Shown: positions 1-11,119, counted from the stretch's first letter. The stretch: DNA of 64,000 nucleotides from Methylobacterium brachythecii (GCF_014196345.1 NZ_JACIDN010000012.1:1-64000); one strand, 5' to 3'. Numbers and translations are program-made. Notes: generated from the sequence alone by a model not told the origin.

Positions 1-92
1 GCGGGCACGGACCTCAGGGGAATACGGTGAGGTTCGCTTCGTCATGGCTCCATCCTCTCAAGAATTAGAGCCTCCGGGAAACCCAGCGCGGT

Positions 93-300
93 TCAATCTG
101 CAGCGACCCGGCAGGTGCATAGGCAACGACAAGCGGCTGCGAGGCAAGATGGACTCGGCGAAGCCGGGCTTCGCCAGATCGAGCAGCACCCGGTCCTGCG
201 GGCGCTTCGGGCCGGCGAGCGAGGGTCCGGCCTCGCCCATGTCGAGCTCGAGCGTGTCGGTGAAGACCGGATCGGGCGTAGTGGCCTTGCGCCACATGCC
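93..300 (-). pseudogene. Aconitase (acnA) remnant with internal deletion
   Basis: Two pieces of an aconitase gene joined out of frame, in the same orientation as the intact acnA in this window. Bases 149-300 align with 6846-6997 of the intact gene and read like its [18 protein letters not shown] segment. Bases 95-148 align with 6344-6397, the [13 protein letters not shown] segment. The offset between the pieces differs by 448 bp, which is not a multiple of three, so the join is both a deletion and a frameshift. Similarity stops abruptly near 300. Many differences fall at third codon positions, so this looks like a decayed paralog or transferred copy, not a recent duplication. It cannot encode aconitase. 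Confidence 0.85.
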
Positions 301-517
301 AAGCTTAGAACCCTTCTAGTTCAGGCTACGGCGAAGCTATAGGCTGGAATACCTGTGTTGGGGGCCGCGCCTTCTTATGGCGTCCGGTTCGCCGTGCACG
401 ATGCGACATAATGCTGGCGCTGCTCTCGGCAATTCCTTCAGATTGCGGCGCGGCGTCTCGTCCCGTTCGTCTAGACAGGCTAGAAGCGTTCTCGGGTTTC
501 GTGTGGAACTGTTGCCG

Positions 518-859
518 ATGGCGAGCTTGAGCATCCGGATCGATCTGGCGCCGGACAATCGTGTCGGCCCCGGCAAGATCCAATTGCTGGAGATGATCGC
601 CGAGCACGGCTCGATCTCGGCGGCGGGCCGGGCGCTCGGCATGTCCTATCGCCGGGCCTGGATGCTGGTGGAGGCCATGAACAAGGGTTTCGGTCAGCCG
701 GTGGTCGAGGCGCAGATCGGCGGCAAGGCCGGGGGCGGGGCCAAACTCTCGACGTTCGGCGCGGATCTCGTTGCGCATTACCGGGCGATCGAGCGGGCTG
801 CCGAGAAAGCCGCCCTGCCCTTCCTGTCGCGGTTGGCTCCCGGGACGGTTCAAGGCTGA
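518..859 (+). CDS. ModE N-terminal-type winged-helix regulator, single domain
   Basis: A 113-residue protein made almost entirely of the LysR-like winged helix-turn-helix found at the N terminus of molybdate regulator ModE. Visible landmarks are GPGKIQLLEMIAEHGSISAA (first helices and recognition turn), GMSYRRAWMLVEAMN and the wing with GGKAGGGAKLS. The C-terminal TOBE/Mop molybdate-binding domains of full ModE (about 260 residues) are absent, so it either binds DNA without sensing or senses through a partner. The ATG at 518 is chosen because homology starts there; 47 upstream codons in frame look non-coding. Two TATA-type inverted repeats nearby (896-917, 2227-2250) resemble ModE boxes and are its obvious candidate targets. 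Confidence 0.85.
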   Translation: MASLSIRIDLAPDNRVGPGKIQLLEMIAEHGSISAAGRALGMSYRRAWMLVEAMNKGFGQPVVEAQIGGKAGGGAKLSTFGADLVAHYRAIERAAEKAALPFLSRLAPGTVQG

Positions 860-895
860 CCCCCCTGGTCAAGTCGGTGCGATTGCGGCAGGTTG

Positions 896-917
896 GCTAT
901 ATCCAAATGGATATAGC
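896..917. promoter_or_regulatory. ModE-box-like perfect inverted repeat upstream of the DUF2325 gene
   Basis: GCTATATCC-AAAT-GGATATAGC is a perfect 9-bp inverted repeat ending 17 bases before the GTG start of the next gene. The right half read on the minus strand is CGCTATAT, which matches the CGnTATA half-site style of known ModE/Mo-box operators. Its position would overlap the promoter or leader and so suits repression. The link to the regulator just upstream is inferred. Confidence 0.65.
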
Positions 918-934
918 GACTGCTGAGAAGCCTC

Positions 935-2170
935 GTGTCTCATACCACCCATCAAGACGGACCGGCCCTGCGTGCCCTCGCCGCGAGCTTCGGCCGTCCC
1001 GCCTTCGTTCCGGCCGATCTCGAGACCGAAGACAGGGCCCGCGACAAGATCTGGGATCTCGCCGAGACGCTGCATTGCTCGATCGTCGGCACCTGTCTGA
1101 CCATCGCCGACGGACGGACCCTGCTCGCGAAGCTCGGCGTGCCGGATGCGCGCACCATCAGCGAGCATCACCTGCACGGGCAGGTCGTGCATCTCGCCGG
1201 GCGCCGTGAGGGCGGTGGCAAGCTGCTCCAGAAACTGCTCGATCGCCGGCACGAGCGCGAGATCCGCCGATTTGATGCCGCGCGCACAAATGCGGAAGTT
1301 CAGGCCCTGTGGCAAGAATCCCTAGAGGGCGGCGAGATTCCGGGCGCTTACTGGGCGGCGATCACGCATCCGGCGACGGATTGGGCGCTGATCCAGGACA
1401 TCTTCGGCGAGGTGCACATGCTCTCGCACCTCGTCGGTCAATCGAACCGGGCCGATATCCGGCGGGTGCGCCAGCTCGAAACCGAGCTCGCTCAGCGCGA
1501 CGAAACCATCACGGCGCAGGAGCAGCGCATCCGTGAGCTAATGGAGCAGCGCGACGGCCTCGGTGCCAGGAACCGGTCGATCGCGGCGCAGCAGGCCATT
1601 GCGGCGGCGGCAGGCCAGACCGTGCGAGAGCCGTTCAAGGCCCCGCGCAGTCTAGAACAGCGCCTGGCGCGCGAGCAGGCGCATGTCGAGGCTCTGGAGC
1701 AGAAGGTGGCGACCCTGGTGCAGGCGTCCGGCCGCCTCAGCTTGGAACTCGAAGCCGAGATCGCGAGACGGCGCGCGGTGGAAACGGAGCTCGCCGCGCT
1801 CGAAACCGCGTTCGAGACGCCCGGCGACGAGGCTGCCGAACCGTCTGTCGCCGCAATGCACCTCGAAGGGCGCACGCTGCTCTATGTCGGTGGACGCCCG
1901 CGGCAGGTGGCGAATCTGCGCCGGTTCACACGCAAACATGGCGGCGAGTTGCTCAGCCACGATGGCGGCGTCGAGGACAGCCTCGGCCTCCTCGCCGGGC
2001 TGGTCGGCCGCAGCGATCTCGTGCTGTTTCCGGTCGAGTGCGTCAGCCACGAGGCGACCGGGTTGGTCAAACGCTTCTGCGAAGCGGGCGGCAAGAGCTT
2101 CTGTCCGGTGCGCAGCGCCAGCTTCGCGAGTTTCGTCCAGGCGGTGATGCCGGCGCGCGTCGGCGGCTGA
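935..2170 (+). CDS. DUF2325 domain protein with coiled-coil middle
   Basis: A 411-residue cytoplasmic protein. The last roughly 95 residues (starting about RTLLYVGGRPRQVANLRRF) form the DUF2325 domain, whose biochemical role is unknown. Residues about 165-285 are rich in Glu, Gln, Arg and Leu and should form a coiled coil. The first 150 residues carry conserved-looking Cys and His (HCSIVGTC, SEHHLHG, GEVHMLSHLVG) that could bind a metal; that is inference. The GTG at 935 follows a purine-rich TGAGAAG and gives a natural N terminus. It lies 75 bp after the ModE-like gene, with a perfect TATA-type inverted repeat between them, so control by that regulator is likely. Confidence 0.75.
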   Translation: MSHTTHQDGPALRALAASFGRPAFVPADLETEDRARDKIWDLAETLHCSIVGTCLTIADGRTLLAKLGVPDARTISEHHLHGQVVHLAGRREGGGKLLQKLLDRRHEREIRRFDAARTNAEVQALWQESLEGGEIPGAYWAAITHPATDWALIQDIFGEVHMLSHLVGQSNRADIRRVRQLETELAQRDETITAQEQRIRELMEQRDGLGARNRSIAAQQAIAAAAGQTVREPFKAPRSLEQRLAREQAHVEALEQKVATLVQASGRLSLELEAEIARRRAVETELAALETAFETPGDEAAEPSVAAMHLEGRTLLYVGGRPRQVANLRRFTRKHGGELLSHDGGVEDSLGLLAGLVGRSDLVLFPVECVSHEATGLVKRFCEAGGKSFCPVRSASFASFVQAVMPARVGG

Positions 2171-2226
2171 TCCACACCCGCGCGTTGATGACAGCGACGT
2201 GCGCTGCCGCACCACGCGAGGTGCAT

Positions 2227-2250
2227 CGATATAGTCGAACGGGTATAGCG
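2227..2250. promoter_or_regulatory. Second ModE-box-like inverted repeat, upstream of the SMP-30-like gene
   Basis: CGATATAG and GTATAGCG face each other; both halves read CGnTATA. The two TATA cores are 14 bp apart start to start, exactly as in the site at 896-917. It is flanked by GGTGC and GCACC at 2220 and 2250. It lies 58 bp before the ATG at 2309. The shared spacing makes chance less likely. The assignment to the ModE-like protein is inferred. Confidence 0.5.
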
Positions 2251-2308
2251 CACCAGTTCGCCCTGCGGTTCGACATGAGATCAGTCGGAAGCAGGAGCCT
2301 CACATCCC

Positions 2309-3316
2309 ATGACATCACGTGAGTTCGACGGCCGCAGAGGGACGGCTCGACAGGCCGTGTCTTCGTCTCTCGCCGCGGCGGCCTTTTCATTGGCCTCCGC
2401 AATTCCCGCGACCGCCGCACCCGACACGTCCGCCCTCCCCGGCCAGGCCGTCTTTCCCGAGAGCATCACATCGACTGCCGACGGCACACTCTATGTCAGC
2501 AGCTTCGTCGCGGGCGGCGTGATCCGGGTAAAGCCCGGTGCCAAGGAGGGCGAGGTCTGGATCAAGCCGGCGGCCTTCGGCACGCGCTCGACCTTCGGCC
2601 TGCTCGCCGACGAAAAGTCGAACACGCTCTGGCTCTGTTCGAACGATCTCTCGGCGCTCGGCGTGCAGGGCCCCAACGAGGAGAAGGGCGCGGCGCTCAA
2701 GGGCTTCGACCTGAAGACCGGCGAGGGCAAGTTCAGCGTCCCCCTCCCCGTCTCGCCGGCCATTTGCAACGACATCGCGCTGGGAGCCGACGGCTCGGCC
2801 TATGTCACCAACACGCTGGGCCCGCAGATCTTCCGCCTGAAGCCGGGTGCCAAGGCGCTTGAAACCTGGAAGACCGATCCGCTCTTCGCCATCGAGGGCA
2901 ACGAAGCCGGGCTCGACGGCATCGCTTTCGGAAAGGACGGTAACCTCTACGTCAACACCTTCACCAAGGCGAATTTGTTTCGCATCGGCGTGAAGGACGG
3001 CGAGGCCGGCAAGGTCACGGCCCTGAAGCCTTCGCGTCCCGTCGTGCTGGCGGATGCCCTGCGACCGCTCCCCGATGGCTCGTTCGTGATGGCTGAGGGT
3101 GGCGGCAGCGTCGAGCGGGTGACCTTCGAGGGCGACACCGCGAGGATCGAGACGATCATGGGCGGCGTCGCTGGCGGCGTCACCGGCGTGACCACGGTGG
3201 GCTCGACGATCTGGTTCTCCGAGGGTCAGCTCGCCGTCATCACCGATCCGTCGAAGAAGGGCACCAAGCCTGAGCTGCCGTTCAAGGCGTATTCCGTGCC
3301 ACTGCCGGCGCACTGA
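2309..3316 (+). CDS. SMP-30/gluconolactonase-like beta-propeller protein, exported
   Basis: A 335-residue protein with an N-terminal export signal (Arg-rich start, Ala/Ser/Leu core, cleavage near ATAAPDT). The rest shows repeated propeller strands of the SMP-30/Gluconolactonase/LRE type, for example TADGTLYVSSF, GADGSAYVTNTLG and GKDGNLYVNTF. Members hydrolyse sugar lactones or act as periplasmic propellers; the substrate cannot be told from sequence. An AGGAG at 2293-2297 lies rather far (11 bases) from the ATG. It precedes the sugar dehydrogenase gene by 68 bp on the same strand. A dehydrogenase that makes a lactone plus a lactonase would be a sensible periplasmic pair, but that is inference. 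Confidence 0.75.
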   Translation: MTSREFDGRRGTARQAVSSSLAAAAFSLASAIPATAAPDTSALPGQAVFPESITSTADGTLYVSSFVAGGVIRVKPGAKEGEVWIKPAAFGTRSTFGLLADEKSNTLWLCSNDLSALGVQGPNEEKGAALKGFDLKTGEGKFSVPLPVSPAICNDIALGADGSAYVTNTLGPQIFRLKPGAKALETWKTDPLFAIEGNEAGLDGIAFGKDGNLYVNTFTKANLFRIGVKDGEAGKVTALKPSRPVVLADALRPLPDGSFVMAEGGGSVERVTFEGDTARIETIMGGVAGGVTGVTTVGSTIWFSEGQLAVITDPSKKGTKPELPFKAYSVPLPAH

Positions 3317-3384
3317 TTCAGGCGGCGATCCTTCGAGGGGGCTCGATGGTTTTCCCTGGAACCGAACCTTTGAGGAGAGCGCCC

Positions 3385-5163
3385 ATGCGTTCCGCCCATT
3401 CGTCGACGTCCCACCTCGTTCTTGCCCTGGCGGCCTCTCTTATGACGGGCGTAGCCGCCTCCACCGGAGCGCAGGCTGCCGGGGCAGCTTCCAAATGCTC
3501 CGGCGATAATGGCGGCATCAGCCTGCCGGAGGGTTTTTGCGCCAGCATCTTCGCCGACAATATCGGCCATGCCCGCCAGATGGCGGTGGCGCCTGACGGC
3601 ACGCTCTACGTGAACACCTGGAGCGGCCGCTACTACAAGAACGACACCCCTCCCCCCGGCGGCTTCCTCGTCGCGCTCAAGGACAAGGACGGCGACGGCA
3701 ACGCCGAACTGGTCGAGCGCTTCGGCGAGAGCGTCGCGGATGGCGGCCATGGCGGCACCGGGCTCGCGCTCCACAAGGACGCGGTCTACGCCGAGAGCAA
3801 CGACCGCATCATGCGCTATCCGCTAGCCGAGGGTGAGGTCGCCCCGAAGGTCAAAGGCGAGACGGTGGTCTCTGGCTTCCCGCTGACCGGCGACCACCCG
3901 ATGCATCCCTTCGCCATCACGAAAGATGGCGGGATCCTCTCGGGCATGGGCTCGGCGACCAATGCCTGCGAGGTCAAGAACCGCATGCCGGGCTCGCCGG
4001 GCGTCACGCCCTGTACCGAGAAGGAGACCCGTGCCGGCATCTGGCGCTATGACGCCGCCAAGACCGGCCAAGTCCTCTCGGCCAAGGAGCGCTACGCCGC
4101 GGGCATCCGCAACGGCGAGGGCATCGCCATCGATGCCAAGGGCCGGATCTTCGTGACCCAGCACGGCCGCGACCAGCTGCACGAGAACTGGCCCAAGCTC
4201 TACACGGCGAAGCAGGGCTTCGAGCTGCCCTCCGAGGAGGTGGTCGAGCTGAAACCGGGCGGCGATTACGGCTGGCCGGAATGCTACTACGACCCGACAC
4301 AGAAGAAGCTCGTCCTCGCGCCCGAGTACGGTGGCGACGGCGGCAAGAAGGTCGGGCTCTGCGCCGATCGCCTCGCTCCCGTGGCGGCCTTCCCGGCCCA
4401 CTGGGCGCCCAATGACATGAAGTTCTATACCAGCAAGGGCACCGAGACAGCCTTCCCGAAGGCCTATCAGGACGGCGCTTTCATCGCCTTCCACGGCTCC
4501 TGGAACCGCGCGCCCGGCCCGCAGGGCGGCTACAGCGTGGTGTTCCAGCCCTTTAAGGACGGCAAGGCCTCGGGCGACTACGTCGTGTTCGCGGACGGTT
4601 TCGCCGGCGCGGTCAAGGAGCCGGGCCGGGCCGACCATCGCCCGTCCGGCATCGCTGTCGGGCCCGATGGCGCGCTCTACATCTCGGACGACGTGAAGGG
4701 CCGGATCTGGCGCGTGACCTACCAGGGCGGCAATGCCAGTGCCCCGGTCTCGGCCGCACCGGCTCCGAAGGCCCCGGCCACGGCCTCGAAGGACGAGCTG
4801 CCGCCGGAGGGCGTTCACCCGGATGCCGGCCGCGCGGTCGCCAGCCTTCCGGTTCCCGAGGGGTCGTCGAAGGAGCAGGTCGCGCTCGGCGAGCGCGTCT
4901 TCCATGGCGAGCAGGGGGGCGCCACCTGCGGCGGCTGCCACGGATCCGATGCCAAGGGCTCGCCCGTCGGAGCCGATCTCACCACCGGCCAATGGCTCTG
5001 GAGCGACGGCAGCCTGAAGGGAATCGAGGCCGTCGTCACCAACGGCGTCCCCGAGCCGAAGGCCGCCGGCGGCGCCATGCCGCCGATGGGCGGCGTCGAG
5101 CTGTCGCAAGCCGACCTGAAGGCGGTGTCGGCTTATGTGTGGGCGCTTGGGCAGCAGAAGTAG
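3385..5163 (+). CDS. Sorbosone/glucose dehydrogenase-type propeller fused to cytochrome c
   Basis: A 592-residue periplasmic oxidoreductase. A signal peptide (core LVLALAASLMTGVAAS) precedes a PQQ-type sugar dehydrogenase propeller of the GSDH/sorbosone dehydrogenase family (residues about 40-450; HGRDQLHENWP, GGDYGWPECYY, AFHGSWNRAPG). After an Ala/Pro linker comes a class I cytochrome c domain with the heme motif CGGCH (Cys515, Cys518, His519) and a Met ligand in MPPMGG near 565-568. The fusion suggests oxidation of an aldose or aldehyde with direct electron transfer to the respiratory chain. The ATG at 3385 is preferred to in-frame 3346 because GAGGAGAG sits just upstream. Heme attachment would depend on the Ccm proteins encoded downstream. 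Confidence 0.85.
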   Translation: MRSAHSSTSHLVLALAASLMTGVAASTGAQAAGAASKCSGDNGGISLPEGFCASIFADNIGHARQMAVAPDGTLYVNTWSGRYYKNDTPPPGGFLVALKDKDGDGNAELVERFGESVADGGHGGTGLALHKDAVYAESNDRIMRYPLAEGEVAPKVKGETVVSGFPLTGDHPMHPFAITKDGGILSGMGSATNACEVKNRMPGSPGVTPCTEKETRAGIWRYDAAKTGQVLSAKERYAAGIRNGEGIAIDAKGRIFVTQHGRDQLHENWPKLYTAKQGFELPSEEVVELKPGGDYGWPECYYDPTQKKLVLAPEYGGDGGKKVGLCADRLAPVAAFPAHWAPNDMKFYTSKGTETAFPKAYQDGAFIAFHGSWNRAPGPQGGYSVVFQPFKDGKASGDYVVFADGFAGAVKEPGRADHRPSGIAVGPDGALYISDDVKGRIWRVTYQGGNASAPVSAAPAPKAPATASKDELPPEGVHPDAGRAVASLPVPEGSSKEQVALGERVFHGEQGGATCGGCHGSDAKGSPVGADLTTGQWLWSDGSLKGIEAVVTNGVPEPKAAGGAMPPMGGVELSQADLKAVSAYVWALGQQK

Positions 5164-5169
5164 ATCTGA

Positions 5170-5263
5170 CCGTCATTGCGAGGCGAAGCCGAAGCAATCC
5201 AGGGCCGACGGGTTGACGATGCGCGTGCGGCCCTGGATTGCTTCGCTGCGCTCGCAATGACGG
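5170..5263. repeat. Palindromic intergenic repeat (REP-like)
   Basis: Long imperfect inverted repeat. The left arm starts CCGTCATTGCGAGGCGAAGC and continues to AGCAATCCAGGGC; the right arm is its near complement ending GCAATGACGG. Such palindromes recur between genes in alphaproteobacterial genomes. A decayed second copy is at 61999-62092. It lies directly after the cytochrome-fusion gene. Confidence 0.8.
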
Positions 5264-5283
5264 CGAAGTTCTTAGTTGCCGGT

Positions 5284-5324
5284 ATAAAAAAGCCTCCCGC
5301 GTCGGCGACGCGGGAGGCTTTTCA
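5284..5324. terminator. Bidirectional intrinsic terminator
   Basis: A perfect 13-bp stem, AGCCTCCCGCGTC, with a 3-base loop, is flanked by an A-run on the left and TTTT on the right. It can stop transcription from both the dehydrogenase gene (plus) and acnA (minus), which converge here. Confidence 0.9.
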
Positions 5325-5344
5325 GTTCGGTGTCAGCCGGCAGC

Positions 5345-8044
<2,700 letters not shown>

Positions 8045-8512
8045 GGCGATCGGAACCCTTAGCTGGCGGTTGTCGAACACGCGCAGGCATAACCTGCGCC
8101 ACGAAAGGTGTTCGGCTGGAAACGCTCAAAAAGAGCGCGCGCCGCCCCGGGGGTGCCCGGGTAGGGTGGTGCGCGAGAGGCGATTTGGACGCCCTGGAGG
8201 TCGCGCGGCGCAGCCTGGCCGCCATATAGAACAGTTCGAAACTTCACGCCACCGGGACCGATGACAGCTCGGCTTGGCTGTCGTTCTGATCGGCACCGGT
8301 TTCCGAGGGGATTCGACGCAGCCCGAGAGATTGCGTAGCGAGCCCCGATATTCACAACGCTCCTCACGCTGAGGGCACGCCCGAGCGCTGCTCCGAGGCG
8401 CCCTAGGCAGGTTGGATCGGCGTTGCGCGGTGCTTCGAGGCCGCGGTCGCGGCATCTCGGCATGAAGAGCGTCGGGGGGGCCGGCGGTGGGCAGAATGGA
8501 AACCGGACACGC
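8045..8512. other. Divergent intergenic region between acnA and ccmA
   Basis: Holds the leaders of two divergent genes. A 7-bp hairpin, GCGCAGG-CATAA-CCTGCGC (8081-8099), lies in the acnA leader. No RNA gene or conserved riboswitch was recognised. Several short open frames here lack a start signal or a recognisable protein. Confidence 0.5.
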
Positions 8513-9151
8513 GTGCGCCTGATCGTCCAAAACCTTGCCTGCCGGCGCTCCGGGCGGCGCATCTTCGCGGGGCTCGGCTTCTCGCTCGGCGCCGGCGAGG
8601 CGCTGATGGTCACCGGGCGCAACGGCGCGGGCAAATCGAGCCTCCTCGCCATGCTGTCGGGCCGTCTCAAGCCGGATGCCGGCGTCATCCGCGTCGAGGA
8701 CGTCGGCGAGGCGACGCTCGCCGAATGCCTCCACGTCGTCGGCCATCGCGACGGGCTGAAGAGCGCGCTGACCGCCGAGGAAAATCTCGTCTTCGCCCGC
8801 GACCTCCTCGGCGCGCCGACGGCGAGCCCGCGCGACGCCCTCGAAGCCATGGGCCTCGTCCACGCCCTGCGGTTGCCGGTGGGCTATCTCTCCGCCGGGC
8901 AGCGTCGGCGGGTTGCGCTGGCGCGCCTGCTGGTCTGCCGGCGTCCGCTCTGGTTGCTCGACGAGCCAACGGCCGCGCTCGACACCGCCTCTCAGGCGGT
9001 GCTGTCAGGCCTCATGGCCCGGCACCGCGCCGAGGGTGGCCTCGTCATCGCCGCGACCCACATGCCGATCGGCCTCGACGACGCCCGCGAACTCCGCATC
9101 GCACCACCCTCCCCGGCTCAGCCCGTCGCCGAGACGGAGGACTGGGCATGA
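8513..9151 (+). CDS. ccmA: Heme exporter ATP-binding protein CcmA
   Basis: ABC ATPase of the cytochrome c maturation system I; with CcmB and CcmC it drives release of heme-loaded CcmE. Walker A is GRNGAGKSS, the signature is LSAGQRRR and Walker B is LWLLDEP followed by TAALDTA. From the GTG at 8513 it has 212 residues, close to the family size of about 205. An ATG at 8462 would add 17 residues without family resemblance; neither start has a strong ribosome site, so the N terminus is uncertain. It overlaps ccmB by four bases (ATGA), showing translational coupling. Confidence 0.92.
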   Translation: MRLIVQNLACRRSGRRIFAGLGFSLGAGEALMVTGRNGAGKSSLLAMLSGRLKPDAGVIRVEDVGEATLAECLHVVGHRDGLKSALTAEENLVFARDLLGAPTASPRDALEAMGLVHALRLPVGYLSAGQRRRVALARLLVCRRPLWLLDEPTAALDTASQAVLSGLMARHRAEGGLVIAATHMPIGLDDARELRIAPPSPAQPVAETEDWA

Positions 9152-9816
9152 TCCGCGTCTTCGCCGCCCTCGTCCGGCGCGATCTGCGCCTCGCTTCCCG
9201 CGTGGGCGGCTCGGGCGCGCTGTCGCTCGTCTTCTTCCTGATGATCGTGGCGCTGGTGCCGTTCGCGCTGGGGCCGGATCTCAACCTGCTCTCGCGAATC
9301 GGCCCGGCCATCCTCTGGCTCTCCGCCGTGCTCGCCACGCTGATCGGCCTCGACCGGATCTTCCAGGCCGACGAGGAGGACGGCTCCCTCGACCTGATGA
9401 CCGCCTCCCCGGCCCCGCTGGAACTCGTGGTGCTTGCCAAGGTGCTCGCGCATTGGCTGACCACGGGCCTGCCGCTGGCGCTGGCCTCGCCGCTGTTCGG
9501 ACTTCTGGTCGCGCTGTCGCCGACGGCCATGGCTGCTACGGCCCTGACGCTGCTGATCGGCACCCCTGCGCTGACCTTCATCGGCGCGGTCGGGGCAGCG
9601 CTCACCGCCTCGATCCGCCGCGGCGGCCTGATCCTCGCGATCGTGGTGATCCCGCTGATGATCCCCGTCCTGATCTTCGGAGTGTCGGCAGCCGAGGCGG
9701 CTTTGGGCGGAACGGTGCCCTTCGCGACCCCGCTGACGATCCTCGGTGCCCTGAGCCTAATCGCGGCCGTGGTCGGCACCCTCGCTTCGGCCGCTGCGTT
9801 GCGCTGGTCCGAATAG
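9148..9816 (+). CDS. ccmB: Heme exporter membrane protein CcmB
   Basis: A 222-residue integral membrane protein with about six hydrophobic helices, starting at the ATG that overlaps the ccmA stop. It is the membrane partner of CcmA in the CcmABCD complex. The family N terminus, ALVRRDLRLASRVGG, and the loop FQADEEDGSLD are clear. About 165 bp separate it from the metallopeptidase gene, so the next gene may have its own promoter. Confidence 0.93.
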   Translation: MIRVFAALVRRDLRLASRVGGSGALSLVFFLMIVALVPFALGPDLNLLSRIGPAILWLSAVLATLIGLDRIFQADEEDGSLDLMTASPAPLELVVLAKVLAHWLTTGLPLALASPLFGLLVALSPTAMAATALTLLIGTPALTFIGAVGAALTASIRRGGLILAIVVIPLMIPVLIFGVSAAEAALGGTVPFATPLTILGALSLIAAVVGTLASAAALRWSE

Positions 9817-9981
9817 CCGCGCCGCCGTCCGGCTGCCGATAGTTTGTGCAATCCGGCCGGAGTGAGGGCGATTTCGCCAGATTGCTGATTCCGCTCGATT
9901 TTCGTGATGAACGTCCGAGCCAGTTCGGCATTGTCGGGAGGACGAATGACGGCCGGCTCGCCCGGCGATGCGAGACCCCCC

Positions 9982-11043
9982 ATGAAGCTTTTCCAGTGCC
10001 AGTCCTGCGGCAACATCGTCTATTTCGAGAACCGGACCTGCGGACGCTGCGGTCATCGCCTGGCCTACCTGCCGGAGGCGGCCACGCTCTCGGCGCTCGA
10101 ACCTGCCGGCAACGACAGCTGGACGCCGCTGGCGGCGCCGGAACGCTCGAGCTTCTTCTGTACCAACGCGCAGCATGACGCCTGCAACTGGCTGGTGCCG
10201 GCCGGCTCCACGGACGCCTTCTGCCTCGCCTGCCGCCACAACGGCACCGTTCCGGATCTCACCGTGCCGGAGAACCTGACCCGCTGGCGCGACATCGAGA
10301 CCGCCAAGCACCGGCTGATCTATACACTCAAGCGCTGGAACCTGCCCCTCGTCACCCGCGCCGAGGACCCGGAGCATGGGCTGATCTTCAACTTTCTCGC
10401 CGATCCGCGCGATGCCTCGCAGCAGAAGGTGCTGACCGGCCACGAGAACGGCGTCATCACCATTGCGCTCGTCGAGGCCGACGATGCCGAGCGCGAGAAG
10501 CGCCGCAAGCAGATGGGCGAGCCCTACCGCACCCTGCTCGGGCATTTCCGCCACGAGGTCGGCCATCACTACTGGGACGTGCTGGTGCGCGACGCGGGCA
10601 AGCTCGATGCCTGCCGCGCCGTGTTCGGCGACGACTCGGAGGATTACGGCGAGGCGCTCAAGCGCCATTACGAGCAGGGCACGCCCCCCGACTGGCAGGA
10701 GCACTACGTCTCCTCCTACGCCACCACCCATGCCTGGGAGGATTTTGCGGAGACCTGGGCGCATTACCTGCACATCGTCGACACGCTGGAGATGGCCTCG
10801 GCCTTCGGCATGCAGGTTTCGCCGCGGCTCGATACGAAGGGCGAACTCGCGGGTCGGATCGATTTCGATCCCTACGCGGCGCAATCGATCCAGCAGATCA
10901 TCGACGCCTGGCTGCCCTTCGTCTTCGCGATGAACAGCGTCACCCGCGCCATGGGCGAGCGCGACCTCTACCCCTTCGTGCTCGCGCCGGACGTGATCAA
11001 GAAGCTCGGCTTCATCCACGACCTCGTGCACGGACGGGTCTGA
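9982..11043 (+). CDS. Zinc-ribbon putative metallopeptidase (COG4307 type)
   Basis: A 353-residue soluble protein. The N terminus is a zinc ribbon with CQSCG and CGRCG pairs (residues 6-23); more Cys follow in the next 70 residues (FCTN, CNW, FCLAC). The central region has HEVGHHYWD, an HExxH zincin-like motif, and further on EDFAETWAHYLHIVD, which could give the third metal ligand. This matches the family annotated as putative zinc-binding metallopeptidase; no substrate is known. The ATG at 9982 is chosen because the zinc ribbon begins there. Its place between ccmB and ccmC, all co-directional, is notable, but no Ccm role is established. Confidence 0.8.
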   Translation: MKLFQCQSCGNIVYFENRTCGRCGHRLAYLPEAATLSALEPAGNDSWTPLAAPERSSFFCTNAQHDACNWLVPAGSTDAFCLACRHNGTVPDLTVPENLTRWRDIETAKHRLIYTLKRWNLPLVTRAEDPEHGLIFNFLADPRDASQQKVLTGHENGVITIALVEADDAEREKRRKQMGEPYRTLLGHFRHEVGHHYWDVLVRDAGKLDACRAVFGDDSEDYGEALKRHYEQGTPPDWQEHYVSSYATTHAWEDFAETWAHYLHIVDTLEMASAFGMQVSPRLDTKGELAGRIDFDPYAAQSIQQIIDAWLPFVFAMNSVTRAMGERDLYPFVLAPDVIKKLGFIHDLVHGRV

Positions 11044-11119
11044 GCACGGGCCATGCGTTCACACCCGCGCCGATCGTTCACGTTGCCGCCGTGAGCCCGT
11101 GCGGGATAGAACCATTCGC

